From positions 1 through 64,000 of the forward strand of contig NZ_PPHF01000001.1 in the NCBI RefSeq assembly GCF_002904335.1: a stretch of DNA of 64,000 nt. Reading direction: 5' to 3'. Under the pieces are notes generated by a model, which saw nothing but the letters and a program-made list of their open reading frames with translations, was not told the origin of the DNA and did no database searches. The position numbers and the translations under genes were made by a program. Below, piece by piece: positions 16,445-24,954 of this stretch (position 1 is the stretch's first letter; every line of letters starts with the position of its first letter). Source of the DNA: Amycolatopsis sp. CA-126428 (GTDB lineage Bacteria > Actinomycetota > Actinomycetes > Mycobacteriales > Pseudonocardiaceae).

Positions 16445-18430
16445 ATGTTCGACTCAGTGTTGGTCGCGAACCGGGGCGAGATCGCGGTCCGGGTCATCCG
16501 CACGCTGCGGGACCTCGGCATCCGCGCGGTCGCCGTCTACAGCGACGCGGACGCCGACGCGCGGCACGTCCGGGAGGCGCACGCGGCCGTCCGGATCGGC
16601 CCGGCGGAGGCTTCTCGCAGTTACCTTTCGATTCCGGCCATGGTGGACGCCGCCGTCGCTTCCGGTGCGCAGGCGGTGCACCCGGGGTACGGCTTCCTGG
16701 CGGAGAACGCCGAGTTCGCGCGGGCCTGTGAGGCCGCCGGGCTGGTGTTCATCGGCCCGCCGGTCGCGGCGATCGACGCCATGGGCGACAAGATCCGCGC
16801 CAAGGCGACGGTGTCGAAGGCCGGGGTCCCGGTCGTGCCCGGTGCGTCCGATGTGGACATTCCCGACGGCGGCTTCGCCGCGGCGGCGTCGAAAGTCGGC
16901 TACCCGCTGTTGCTCAAGCCGTCCGCGGGCGGTGGCGGCAAGGGGATGCGGCTGGTGCACGCCCCCGAGGAACTGGACGCGGCGATCGAGTCCGCGCGGC
17001 GCGAGGCCAAGGGGTCCTTCGGCGACGACACGCTGCTGATGGAGCGGTTCGTCACGACGCCGCGGCACATCGAGATCCAGGTGCTGGCCGACACGCACGG
17101 CAACGTCGTCCACCTCGGCGAACGCGAGTGCAGCCTGCAGCGGCGGCACCAGAAGATCATCGAAGAAGCGCCGTCGGTGCTGCTGGACGTCGCCACCCGC
17201 GAAAAGATGGGCTCGGCGGCGGTCGAGGCCGCGCGCTCGGTCGGGTACGTCGGCGCCGGGACCGTCGAGTTCATCATGTCGGCCCACGACCCGGACGAGT
17301 TCTTCTTCATGGAGATGAACACCCGGCTGCAGGTCGAACACCCGGTCACCGAGCTGGTCACCGGCCTCGACCTCGTCGAGTGGCAGGTCCGGGTGGCCGC
17401 GGGGGAGCACCTTTCCCTCAAGCAGGAAGACGTCGTCCTCAATGGACACGCGGTCGAAGCGCGCGTGTACGCCGAGGACCCGGCGCGCGGCTTCATCCCG
17501 ACCGGTGGGACGGTGCTGGCGGTGCACGAGCCGTCCGGCGACGGCGTCCGCGTCGACTCCTGGATGACGCCCGGCGCGGTGGTCGGCTCGAACTACGACC
17601 CGATGCTCGCCAAGGTGATCGCCTGGGGCCCGGACCGCGCGGCGGCGCTGCACCGGCTCGACCTCGCCCTGGCCGACACGGCGTTGCTGGGCATCGGCAC
17701 GAACACGGCGTTCCTGCGCGGGCTGCTGGCCGACGCCGACGTCCGCGCCGGCAAGCTGGACACCGAACTCGTCGACCGGCGGCTGTCGGAACTCGTTTCC
17801 TCGGACGTGCCCGCGGAGTTCTTCGTCGCGGCCGCGCTGGACCGGTTCCTGGAGCTGCAGCCGTCCGGGCCCGTGGTGGACCCGTGGGACGTGCCGGACG
17901 GCTGGCGGATGGGCGGCTCGGGCGGGGTGACGTTCCGGTTGAAGTCCGGTTCCGCCCGCGCGGTGGTCCGGGTGCAGGGCACGCCCGCCGCGGCGACGGT
18001 GTTCGTCGACGACGACGCGCCGGTCCAGGTCTCGGCCCGGCGCGACGGCGACGTGCTCGAAATCCGGCATCCGGGCGGGTTCCACCGCTACCGCCAGGCC
18101 TGCGGTCCGGACAGGACGGTCTGGCTGGCGCGCGACGGGCTCAGCTTCCCGTTCGGTGAGCAGGAGTTCGTGCTGGCCTCGCGCGGCGAGGCCGCCGGCG
18201 CGGGCCCGGTCACCAGCCCGATGCCGGGCACGGTGCTGGTGGTGAAGGTCGCCGCGGGAGACGTCGTGAAGGCCGGGACGCCGCTGCTGGTCGTCGAAGC
18301 GATGAAGATGGAGCACACCGTCACCGCGCCGATCGACGGCGTGGTCAGCGAACTCCCCGTCCGGGCCGGCCAGCAGGTCGCGCTGGACGAAACCCTTGCC
18401 GTAGTAGCGCCCCAAGAGGAGCAGCCGTGA
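16445..18430 (+). CDS. Acyl-CoA carboxylase alpha subunit (biotin carboxylase-BCCP)
   Basis: A 661-residue subunit. Residues 1-450 are biotin carboxylase: VLVANRGEIAVRVIRT at the start, ATP-grasp GGGGKGMR near residue 160, and MNTRLQVEHPVTE near 290. A linker domain follows, and the C-terminal biotinyl domain carries EAMKMEH with the biotin lysine at 621. It supplies carboxybiotin to the beta subunit encoded five bases upstream. The stop overlaps the dehydrogenase start (GTGA). With its neighbours it probably forms a methylcrotonyl-CoA-type carboxylase; substrate choice cannot be proved by reading. Confidence 0.94.
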   Translation: MFDSVLVANRGEIAVRVIRTLRDLGIRAVAVYSDADADARHVREAHAAVRIGPAEASRSYLSIPAMVDAAVASGAQAVHPGYGFLAENAEFARACEAAGLVFIGPPVAAIDAMGDKIRAKATVSKAGVPVVPGASDVDIPDGGFAAAASKVGYPLLLKPSAGGGGKGMRLVHAPEELDAAIESARREAKGSFGDDTLLMERFVTTPRHIEIQVLADTHGNVVHLGERECSLQRRHQKIIEEAPSVLLDVATREKMGSAAVEAARSVGYVGAGTVEFIMSAHDPDEFFFMEMNTRLQVEHPVTELVTGLDLVEWQVRVAAGEHLSLKQEDVVLNGHAVEARVYAEDPARGFIPTGGTVLAVHEPSGDGVRVDSWMTPGAVVGSNYDPMLAKVIAWGPDRAAALHRLDLALADTALLGIGTNTAFLRGLLADADVRAGKLDTELVDRRLSELVSSDVPAEFFVAAALDRFLELQPSGPVVDPWDVPDGWRMGGSGGVTFRLKSGSARAVVRVQGTPAAATVFVDDDAPVQVSARRDGDVLEIRHPGGFHRYRQACGPDRTVWLARDGLSFPFGEQEFVLASRGEAAGAGPVTSPMPGTVLVVKVAAGDVVKAGTPLLVVEAMKMEHTVTAPIDGVVSELPVRAGQQVALDETLAVVAPQEEQP

Positions 18431-19581
18431 TCGACTTCCGCCTGGACGAGGACTACGAGTCCCTCCGCAAGACCGTCGAGGACTTCGCGCACGCCGAGGT
18501 CGCGCCGGTGATCGGCGAACTGTACGAGAAGGAAGAGTTCCCGTACGCGATCGTCGCGAAGATGGGCGAGATGGGCCTGTTCGGGCTCCCGTTCCCCGAG
18601 GAGTTCGGCGGCATGGGCGGCGACTACTTCGCGCTGTGCCTGGCGTTGGAGGAGCTGGCGCGGGTCGATTCGTCGGTCGCGATCACGCTGGAGGCCGGCG
18701 TTTCCCTCGGCGCGATGCCGATCTTCCGCTTCGGGACCCAGGAGCAGAAGGAGAAGTGGCTGCCGTCGCTGTGCGAGGGCACGGCGCTGGGCGGTTTCGG
18801 ACTGACCGAACCGGGCGGCGGTTCGGACGCGGGGGCGACCCGCACCCGCGCCACTTTGGACGGTGACGAGTGGGTCATCAACGGCAGCAAGGCGTTCATC
18901 ACCAACTCGGGCACGGACATCACCCGCCTGGTCACGGTCACGGCGGTGACGGACGTGATGGAGAACGGCCGCAAGGAGATCTCGGCGATCATCGTCCCGT
19001 CGGGAACGCCGGGCTTCGCGGTGGCCCCGAAGTACTCCAAGGTCGGCTGGAACTGCTCGGACACGCACGAACTGTCCTTTTCGGACGTCCGGGTCCCGGC
19101 GGAGAACCTCGTCGGCGTCCGGGGCCGCGGTTACGCGCAGTTCTTGTCTATTTTGGACGAAGGCCGGGTGGCGATCGCCGCGCTTTCGGTGGGGCTGGCG
19201 CAGGGCTGCGTCGACGAGTGCCTCAAGTACGTGAAGGACCGGGTCGCGTTCGGCAGGCGGATCGGCGAGTACCAGGCGATCCAGTTCAAGATCGCGGACA
19301 TGGAGGTCCGCACGCACACCGCGCGCCTGGCGTACTACCAGGCGGCGTCGAAGATGCTGCGCGGCGAGCCGTTCAAGAAGGAGGCGTCGATCGCGAAGCT
19401 GGTGGCCTCGAACGCGGCGATGGACAACGCGCGCGACGCCACGCAGATCTTCGGTGGCTACGGGTTCATGAACGAGTTCCCGGTGAGCCGCTTCTACCGC
19501 GACGCGAAGATCCTCGAGATCGGCGAGGGGACGAGCGAGGTCCAGAAGATGCTGATCTCCCGGCACCTCGGCGTCTCGTGA
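18427..19581 (+). CDS. Acyl-CoA dehydrogenase (branched/short-chain type)
   Basis: A 384-residue FAD enzyme. LTEPGGGSDAGATRT (flavin/substrate contact), FITNSG, and the C-terminal GEGTSEVQ carry the family. The base is Glu367 in GEGT, as in short- and medium-chain, isobutyryl and Streptomyces AcdH-type enzymes. True isovaleryl-CoA dehydrogenases have GAGT here and a Glu on an inner helix, which is missing (ILDEGRVAIAAL). The operon context still suggests a branched-chain acyl-CoA substrate. GTG18427 overlaps the preceding stop. The stop codon is inside the hairpin at 19575-19620. Confidence 0.93.
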   Translation: MIDFRLDEDYESLRKTVEDFAHAEVAPVIGELYEKEEFPYAIVAKMGEMGLFGLPFPEEFGGMGGDYFALCLALEELARVDSSVAITLEAGVSLGAMPIFRFGTQEQKEKWLPSLCEGTALGGFGLTEPGGGSDAGATRTRATLDGDEWVINGSKAFITNSGTDITRLVTVTAVTDVMENGRKEISAIIVPSGTPGFAVAPKYSKVGWNCSDTHELSFSDVRVPAENLVGVRGRGYAQFLSILDEGRVAIAALSVGLAQGCVDECLKYVKDRVAFGRRIGEYQAIQFKIADMEVRTHTARLAYYQAASKMLRGEPFKKEASIAKLVASNAAMDNARDATQIFGGYGFMNEFPVSRFYRDAKILEIGEGTSEVQKMLISRHLGVS

Positions 19582-19620
19582 GTGGTAAGGCGGGTTAGAA
19601 CCCGCCTTACCACTCACGAG
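19575..19620. terminator. Long bidirectional hairpin, repeated element
   Basis: A perfect 22-bp stem (19575-19596 with 19599-19620) around AG. It separates the convergent dehydrogenase and export-cassette genes. A near copy, about 42 of 46 bases identical, lies at 26027-26072 between another convergent pair. Confidence 0.9.
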
Positions 19621-19622
19621 CG

Positions 19623-20918
19623 CTACTGCGGCTGCTTCTTGTCCTCTTCGGCCCACGCGGCTTCCGCCTGCATCTGGATGTCGGTCAGGCCGCGGTCGAC
19701 CTGCACGATGTCCTTGCCCGCCCAGCCCACGAAGTTCTTCGAGCTCTTGGCGTCGGACAGCGCCTTCAGCATCGGGTAGTAGTCCGGGTGGTTCTTCTTG
19801 ATCCAGTCGTCGGCGAACTTCATCTTCTTGTAGCTGTCGCCGAACTTGGTCTTCAGCCAGTCCTCGTGCTTCTTGATCATCGGGAAGTCGTGCTCGCTCA
19901 GGTGCGACGACGGGGCCGGCGGCTTGACCGGGGGCGGCGGGGGCGGCGGGTCCGCCGGCTTCGGCAGCGGCCGCGAGAAGTTGGGCGTGGTGCCGTCACC
20001 CGGGGGCCGGGTGCTCGGCGTGGCGCCACCGCCCCCGGGCGCGTCGTGGGTGACCGCGGTGCCCGGCGGCACCGGCTTGGGCGGCAGCGGCCGCGAGAAG
20101 TTCGGCACGGTGTTCCCGCCCGGGGGCAGGTTCGTCATCTCGTGGCCCGCGCCCGACGCGCCCGGCTTCGGCTTGACCAGCTTCGACAGCTTGGTGAGCC
20201 GGGCCAGCGTGCGCCCGGCGTAGGCGACGACCTTGGCGAGCTTGGCCGCCATCGCCGCCACCTGGATCGAGACCTGCACGACGATCTTGCTCACCCCGAC
20301 CGCGATCGACGCGCCGAAGGTGAACGCGGCCATCGCGAGGGCGATCAGCATCGTGGAGATGATGTCGCCGAGGATCGTCGTGATGATGTCGCGCAGCAGC
20401 GCGCGGACCGCGGCGATCAGCGCCCCGGTGGTCTCGACCATGTAGCCGGCGACGTCGGACGCCTTCGCGTTCGCGTCGATCCAGCCCTTCCGGTCGTCGA
20501 TCGACTTCTTGAAGCTGTCGTAGCCCTTGCCCTGCCACTGGGTGATCGTCGACTTGAGCGTGTCGTCGAGCTGGGTGCCGGTGTTGCGCAGCCCCTCGCC
20601 GATCTTGTGCAGCTCGTTGGCGACCTTCGTGACCTCGGACGGGTTCCCCGCGACCTGGTCCAGCGGCCACTTCAGGAACGAGACGTGCTCGATCAGCCAG
20701 CCCAGGCCCGCGGCGATCAGCTTCGAGAGCGGGTCCATGACGAACGCGACGGTGTCGAGCGTGGCGCTGATCAGGTTGATGCCCAGCTCGACGCTCACCG
20801 CCGCGAGGTCGCCGCCGTGTTCGGTCTGGACCTTGCCGATCGAGTCGCCGACCTGCTTCCAGCTGTCGAAGACGCCGGCGCCGGTCGTGGAGTTCGATGC
20901 CGTGATGGGAACGGTCAC
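19623..20918 (-). CDS. WXG100-type multidomain protein, putative ESX-exported effector
   Basis: A 431-residue protein, last gene of a three-gene cassette. Residues 1-125 are helical with a WxG-like turn (WQGKGYDSF), as in large WXG100-family proteins. Residues about 150-225 form a strongly hydrophobic stretch (IITTILGDIISTMLIALAMA, then FGASIAVGVSKIVVQVSIQV). Residues about 245-335 are Pro/Gly-rich with two NFSRPLP repeats. The last 95 residues form a charged Lys/Asp-rich domain that I do not recognise. This layout matches polymorphic exported toxins, but no toxin motif is visible and no immunity gene follows; the hairpin comes directly after. GTG20918 overlaps the upstream stop. Confidence 0.75.
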   Translation of the reverse strand: MTVPITASNSTTGAGVFDSWKQVGDSIGKVQTEHGGDLAAVSVELGINLISATLDTVAFVMDPLSKLIAAGLGWLIEHVSFLKWPLDQVAGNPSEVTKVANELHKIGEGLRNTGTQLDDTLKSTITQWQGKGYDSFKKSIDDRKGWIDANAKASDVAGYMVETTGALIAAVRALLRDIITTILGDIISTMLIALAMAAFTFGASIAVGVSKIVVQVSIQVAAMAAKLAKVVAYAGRTLARLTKLSKLVKPKPGASGAGHEMTNLPPGGNTVPNFSRPLPPKPVPPGTAVTHDAPGGGGATPSTRPPGDGTTPNFSRPLPKPADPPPPPPPVKPPAPSSHLSEHDFPMIKKHEDWLKTKFGDSYKKMKFADDWIKKNHPDYYPMLKALSDAKSSKNFVGWAGKDIVQVDRGLTDIQMQAEAAWAEEDKKQPQ

Positions 20919-21250
20919 TTGCCCAGCTCCGTCTCGAAGGTGCTCAGACCCTGTGCCGTGTTCGAGTCGTGGGTCGCGTACGTTTCGGCCGCCTTCTTCA
21001 CGTCGGCGGCGGACTTGCCGATGTCCCCGACGAGCTTGTTGATCTCCCCGGTGATCACCGCCATCGTGACGCGTGAGGGCACCGCGAGCACCTGCGCGAG
21101 CAGGATGCCGAACGCGGCGTTGTCGAACCCGTTGGCGGCCTGCATCCGGTTCGCGGCGTCCTGCACCGCCGGTTGCGTGGTGCCCGACAGGAACTGGCTG
21201 AACTTCTGCAGCTCGGCGGGATCGACCGAGAAACCTGCTCCGGAAACCAC
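20915..21250 (-). CDS. WXG100/ESX-1 secretion-associated small protein
   Basis: A 111-residue helical protein (FSVDPAELQKFSQFLSG ... AETYATHDSNTAQGLSTFE) of the type found between YbaB-like and large WXG100 proteins in actinobacterial ESX cassettes. It has the helix-turn-helix hairpin size but no clear WxG. It probably pairs with the WXG100 head of the next protein for export by a type VII system, whose machinery is not in this window. The GTG at 21248-21250 has GGAGGAG five bases upstream. The stop overlaps the next start by GTGA. Confidence 0.75.
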   Translation of the reverse strand: MVSGAGFSVDPAELQKFSQFLSGTTQPAVQDAANRMQAANGFDNAAFGILLAQVLAVPSRVTMAVITGEINKLVGDIGKSAADVKKAAETYATHDSNTAQGLSTFETELGK

Positions 21251-21265
21251 CGGTTCTCCTCCGTA

Positions 21266-21793
21266 CTACCAGGGATTGCTTTCGCCGTCGTCCTCTTCCG
21301 GCGGTTGCCGGGGACGGCGGCGCGGCTGACCACGCTGCGGTTGCGGTGGGCCCGGGGGCGGGGGCGCGGCCGGCCTGTCCTCGGCCTCCTGCTCCGGCAT
21401 GAACACGTCGCGCTTGTCCGGCTCTGTTCCCTCGTCCGGTTCGGGGGCCGGCAGGAACTCGTCCAGCAGCTCGCGGGCGGCCGAGTCCTCGCCCACCATG
21501 CCGCTGAAGGCTTCGGAGACCTCCGCCGACACCTTCTGCTGCGCCCGGCCGATCAGCTGCATCACCAGTCCGGAAAGGGCTTGCGGGGGTCGTTCGTACG
21601 CGCGGGGGCCGAACCGGAGGTCCTGCAGGACGCCGCTCGGGCCGACGGTCACCGTGACCGCGCCGTCCGGCGACTGCACGGTGGCGACGGCGGTCCGGAG
21701 TTTCTCCTGCGCAGCCGCGGCTTTCGCCCGGATTTCCTCGAGCTCGACGGTGAAGGCGGCCAGCGGGTCGCCGGCGGGCACTGACTGGGTCAA
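21266..21793 (-). CDS. YbaB/EbfC-family DNA-binding protein
   Basis: About 175 residues. Residues 10-100 match the YbaB/EbfC fold (long helix DPLAAFTVELEEIRAKAAAA, then VTVTVGPSGVLQDLRFGPRA and a closing helix). The C-terminal tail from about residue 115 is acidic, then Pro-rich and basic (RGQPRRRPRQPPEEDD) and presumably disordered. Such proteins head ESX-effector cassettes in actinomycetes; their role there is not settled. I chose TTG21793, which has GAGGA four bases upstream. The frame can extend to TTG21835 without a ribosome site, and GTG just inside is another option. Confidence 0.7.
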   Translation of the reverse strand: MTQSVPAGDPLAAFTVELEEIRAKAAAAQEKLRTAVATVQSPDGAVTVTVGPSGVLQDLRFGPRAYERPPQALSGLVMQLIGRAQQKVSAEVSEAFSGMVGEDSAARELLDEFLPAPEPDEGTEPDKRDVFMPEQEAEDRPAAPPPPGPPQPQRGQPRRRPRQPPEEDDGESNPW

Positions 21794-21902
21794 TTTGTCC
21801 TCGTCGCCAGAGAGGTTGTGAACGGAAGAAGTCAATCAGCGCTGCCTGAACTCCGGATGACGCGCATCGAGCCACCGGCTGAACGCGATCGCCGCCCACC
21901 AC

Positions 21903-21930
21903 TGGACACCAATATCTATACCGGTATAGT
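21903..21930 (+). promoter_or_regulatory. Promoter with 14-bp palindromic operator, leaderless map transcript
   Basis: TGGACA at 21903-21908 and TATAGT at 21925-21930 are spaced 16 bp. The perfect palindrome CTATACCGGTATAG (21916-21929) covers the -10 box. Only seven bases separate the -10 box from the ATG, so the mRNA is leaderless. A repressor bound here would block the promoter; the motif has a GntR-like look. Confidence 0.65.
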
Positions 21931-21937
21931 TATCGCC

Positions 21938-22702
21938 ATGGTCGAGATCAAAACGGAGTCCGAGCTGACGATGATGCGCGAAGCCGGGCGAGTGGTGGCG
22001 AACACCCTGCACGCGGTCAAGGAGGCGGCCGCGATCGGCGTCTCGCTGCGCGAGCTGGACGAAGTCGCCGCCCACGTCATCAGTGAAGCCGGCGCGAAGC
22101 CGTCGTTCCTGCACTACCAGCCGCGGTCCGCGCCGACGCCCTACCCGAACGTCCTCTGCGCCAGCGTCAACGACGTCGTCGTGCACGGCATCCCGACGGC
22201 GTACCGCATCCAGGACGGCGACCTCGTCAGCATCGACTGCGGCGCCATCCTCGACGGCTGGAACGGCGACGCGGCGATCAGCTTCGTCGTCGGCAACGCC
22301 GATCCCGCCGACCTCGCGCTCATCGAGGCCACCGAGCAGGCGCTGGCCGCCGGGATCGCCGCCGCCCAGCCGGGTGCGAAGCTCGGCGACATCTCGTACG
22401 CGATCGGCACCGCCGGCCGCGCGCACGGCCACGGCATGCTCGACGACCACGGCGGGCACGGCATCGGCCGGGCGATGCACGAGGACCCGCACCTGCCGAA
22501 CGAAGGGCGCGCGGGTCGCGGAATGCGGCTCAAGCCGGGCCTCGCGCTGGCGATCGAGCCGATGCTCACCCGGGGCGGCGACGCCTACCGCTACGCCGAC
22601 GACGGCTGGTCGATCCTCACCGCCGACGGCAGCCGGGCCGCGCACGTCGAACACACCATCGCCGTCACCGAAGACGGCCCGCGCGTGCTCACCGTGCGGT
22701 AG
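21938..22702 (+). CDS. map: Methionine aminopeptidase, type I
   Basis: A 254-residue cytosolic metalloenzyme that removes the initiator methionine. The metal ligands are present: Asp in VSIDCGA, Asp in NGDAAISF, His in GHGIGRAMHEDP, Glu in AIEPML and Glu in VEHTIAVT; VHGIP carries the substrate histidine. There is no N-terminal zinc-finger extension. The tight palindromic operator over its promoter suggests a regulated secondary copy and not the housekeeping one usually found near adk/infA (inference). No ribosome site is needed if it is leaderless, as predicted. Confidence 0.94.
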   Translation: MVEIKTESELTMMREAGRVVANTLHAVKEAAAIGVSLRELDEVAAHVISEAGAKPSFLHYQPRSAPTPYPNVLCASVNDVVVHGIPTAYRIQDGDLVSIDCGAILDGWNGDAAISFVVGNADPADLALIEATEQALAAGIAAAQPGAKLGDISYAIGTAGRAHGHGMLDDHGGHGIGRAMHEDPHLPNEGRAGRGMRLKPGLALAIEPMLTRGGDAYRYADDGWSILTADGSRAAHVEHTIAVTEDGPRVLTVR

Positions 22703-22711
22703 ACAGGGGGA

Positions 22712-23224
22712 ATGGACAACATCGTCATCCGTTCGGGTGATTCTGGGGATACGGACACGCTGCTGGGCTTCTTCGACGAAGCCGTCGAATGGCTGGTCGC
22801 CCGCGGCAGTGCGAAGCAGTGGGGGACCGAGCCGTGGAGCCGGGTCCCGAAGCGCGTCGAGCGGGTCAAGGGCATGGCGGCGGACCCGGGGCTGCGCATC
22901 GCGGTGGTCGACGGCGAGGCCGCGGGCGCGCTGATCGTCTCCGAGGAGCACGACCCGCACGTGCCCGCGGTCGACGAGCGCGAGCTGTACATCCGGCTGC
23001 TCATCACGTCGCGGCGGTTCACCGGCCGCCGCGTCGGCGGCCGCCTCCTCGAGTACGCACTCGACGAGGCGCGGCGGCGCGGAATCGACCTGGTGCGCGT
23101 CGACTGCTGGGCCGGCGGCGACGGCGAACTGCAGCGGTACTACGAGAGTCACGGGTTCCAACCGACGGTCCGGTTCACCGTCGACACGTGGGTCGGGCAG
23201 GTGCTGGAGCAGCGCGTGGGTTAG
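22712..23224 (+). CDS. GNAT-family N-acetyltransferase
   Basis: A 170-residue acetyltransferase with an N-terminal VIRSGDSGDTDTLLGFFDEA and the acetyl-CoA-binding segment around LLITSRRFTGRRVGGRLLEYA, followed by GIDLVRVDCWAGGDGELQRYYESHG-type strands (quoted in part: LQRYYESHGF). Substrate unknown. It starts ten bases after map behind a GGGGGA stretch and may be cotranscribed with it. It converges with, and its stop overlaps, the disrupted secreted-protein gene. Confidence 0.85.
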   Translation: MDNIVIRSGDSGDTDTLLGFFDEAVEWLVARGSAKQWGTEPWSRVPKRVERVKGMAADPGLRIAVVDGEAAGALIVSEEHDPHVPAVDERELYIRLLITSRRFTGRRVGGRLLEYALDEARRRGIDLVRVDCWAGGDGELQRYYESHGFQPTVRFTVDTWVGQVLEQRVG

Positions 23225-23843
23225 CAGACCCGGAACCGGGCGGTCATCCCGTGCAGGGCGAGGGGCCGGCCGTCGGGGCCCGGTCGAAGTTGATCAGCGT
23301 GTAGGTGCCCGGTCGCAGCGCCACCAGGGACATGACGTCGGACCCGTTGTCCTGGCCGATGGTGGCGACCTGGTCCCGGCCTCGTGGCGTTTCGCGCCGG
23401 TCTGGTGGAAGCGCAGCACCACCTTGCCGTGCGGCGGTAGGCGATGACGTCGAGGACGCGCATCCGGTCGATGCGCAGGCCGCCGAGCACCCTGGGCACG
23501 CTCGCGTAGCTGTCCTGGTGCATGAACGTGGTGATGAAGTGCACGGTGAACAGCGTGGCCGCCGGGTTGGCGGCGAGGTCGTCCGGCTTGGCGGGGTCAC
23601 CGGCGTTGACGCAGGCGACGAAGTTGCCGATGCCGGCGCGAACCCGCCTGGCCGTGGCCGGGTCCGCCGGGCGGCCCGGTCCGGACGGCGCCCGTCGTTG
23701 TCCGGCCACCGCCGAGCGGGATCCACCGTCCAGGGGCCCGGGGCCGGAGCCGTGCAGGTCGTCGACGCGGCGGCCGCGGACGGCACCACCGCCGCGGCCG
23801 AGATCCCCAGTGCCGTTGCCGCGAACAGGTGAGACAAACGCAT
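23221..23843 (-). pseudogene. Frameshifted gene for a secreted protein
   Basis: A good AAAGGAG and ATG at 23843 open a signal peptide (MRLSHLFAATALGISAAAVV ... AAA). Coding then jumps between all three minus-strand frames. The middle part reads VRAGIGNFVACVNAGDPAKP ... FITTFMHQDSYASVPRVLGG and then GLRIDRMRVLDVIAYR. Next comes GKVVLRFHQTGAKRHE in a second frame, then GSDVMSLVALRPGTYTLINF in a third. At least three shifts are needed. The original would have been an exported protein of about 200 residues carrying a SnoaL/NTF2-like segment. Either it is a decayed gene or the assembly has indels here. Confidence 0.75.
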
Positions 23844-23958
23844 GTCCGTGCTCCTTTGCGGTTCGGAGAGCGCCAGGCTGGGAACGGCGGACCCGTCGTC
23901 GCTTCGGGAATCCCCTGAACGGACCCTGGGAGTGGCGCCGGCTCGGTTCAGGGCGACA

Positions 23959-23979
23959 CTGTTGACGCGGTGCCAACAG
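23959..23979. promoter_or_regulatory. Inverted repeat upstream of the SDR gene
   Basis: CTGTTG (23959-23964) and CAACAG (23974-23979) are separated by nine bases, with partial symmetry inside. It ends 14 bases before the SDR start and overlaps a possible TTGACG. It is a candidate TetR-type operator. Confidence 0.45.
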
Positions 23980-23993
23980 ACGAAGGAGTCGCC

Positions 23994-24845
23994 ATGGCCG
24001 AAGAACTCGCGGGCAAGGTCGTCGTCATCACCGGCGGCGGGCAGGGGATCGGCGCGGCGACCGCGTCGGCGCTGTCCCGGCTGGGCGCGCAGGTGGTGAT
24101 CGGCGACCTCGACCAGGTCCGGGCCGAGAAGACGGCCGGCGAGCTGGGGGCCGAGGCGCTGCCGCTGGACGTCACCGACATCCGCGGGTTCACCGGATTC
24201 CTCGACGAGGTCGAACGCCGGCACGGGCGGATCGACGTGCTGATCAACAACGCCGGCATCATGCCGCTCGGCGACCTCGACACCGAAAGCGACGCGACGA
24301 CCCGGCGGCAGCTGGAGATCAACCTGCACGCCGTCATCCACGGCACGCGCGAGGCGGTGCGGCGGATGCGGCCGCGGCGCAGCGGGCACATCGTCAACGT
24401 GGCTTCGTTCGCGGGCAAGGCCGGCTTCCCCGGCGCGGCGACCTACTGCGCGACCAAGCACGCCGTCGTCGGATTGTCCGAGGCCGTGCACCTGGAGCTG
24501 CACGGCAGCGGTGTGCACGTCTCGTGCGTGATGCCGGGCATCGTGCGGACGGAGCTCGCGAGCGGGCTCGCCGAGGCGAAGATGTTCAAGTCCGTGCGGC
24601 CGGAAGAGGTGGCCGACGCCATCGTATCCGCACTGCGCAAGCCTCGTTTCGACGTTTTCGTGCCCCGCTCGCTGGGCCCTATGGGCAAACTCACGCGGCT
24701 GCTGCCGCGGCGGGCGGGCGAGGCGTTCGCGCGGGCGTTGAAGGCGGACCGGCTGTTGGCTTCGGCGGCCCATTCCCCGGCCCGCGCGGCGTACGAAGCA
24801 CGGGCCGCGGAGAGCGGGCCGGGGGTAACTCGGACGGACCAGTGA
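23994..24845 (+). CDS. Short-chain dehydrogenase/reductase
   Basis: A 283-residue classical SDR. Cofactor motif TGGGQGIG is at residues about 14-21, NNAG near 86, and the catalytic Ser/Tyr/Lys are in NVASFAGKAGFPGAATYCATK (in part YCATK). The Asp after beta-2 (VIGDLD) suggests NAD(H). The C-terminal extension of about 50 residues (VPRSLGPMGKLTRLLPRRAG) is basic and amphipathic, seen in actinobacterial lipid-associated SDRs. ATG23994 has AAGGAG five bases upstream. The alpha/beta hydrolase gene follows after 109 bp and could share its transcript. Confidence 0.92.
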   Translation: MAEELAGKVVVITGGGQGIGAATASALSRLGAQVVIGDLDQVRAEKTAGELGAEALPLDVTDIRGFTGFLDEVERRHGRIDVLINNAGIMPLGDLDTESDATTRRQLEINLHAVIHGTREAVRRMRPRRSGHIVNVASFAGKAGFPGAATYCATKHAVVGLSEAVHLELHGSGVHVSCVMPGIVRTELASGLAEAKMFKSVRPEEVADAIVSALRKPRFDVFVPRSLGPMGKLTRLLPRRAGEAFARALKADRLLASAAHSPARAAYEARAAESGPGVTRTDQ

Positions 24846-24954
24846 CTGTCCGAATTGGACGTGCTTGCCAGGTGCTTGCGGGTGTGGTGCGGTTGAGTCC
24901 GCCCGCCCGGCCCGGCAAGATTGCCTCCGGATCCGCTTTTGGGAGGCACGAGAA

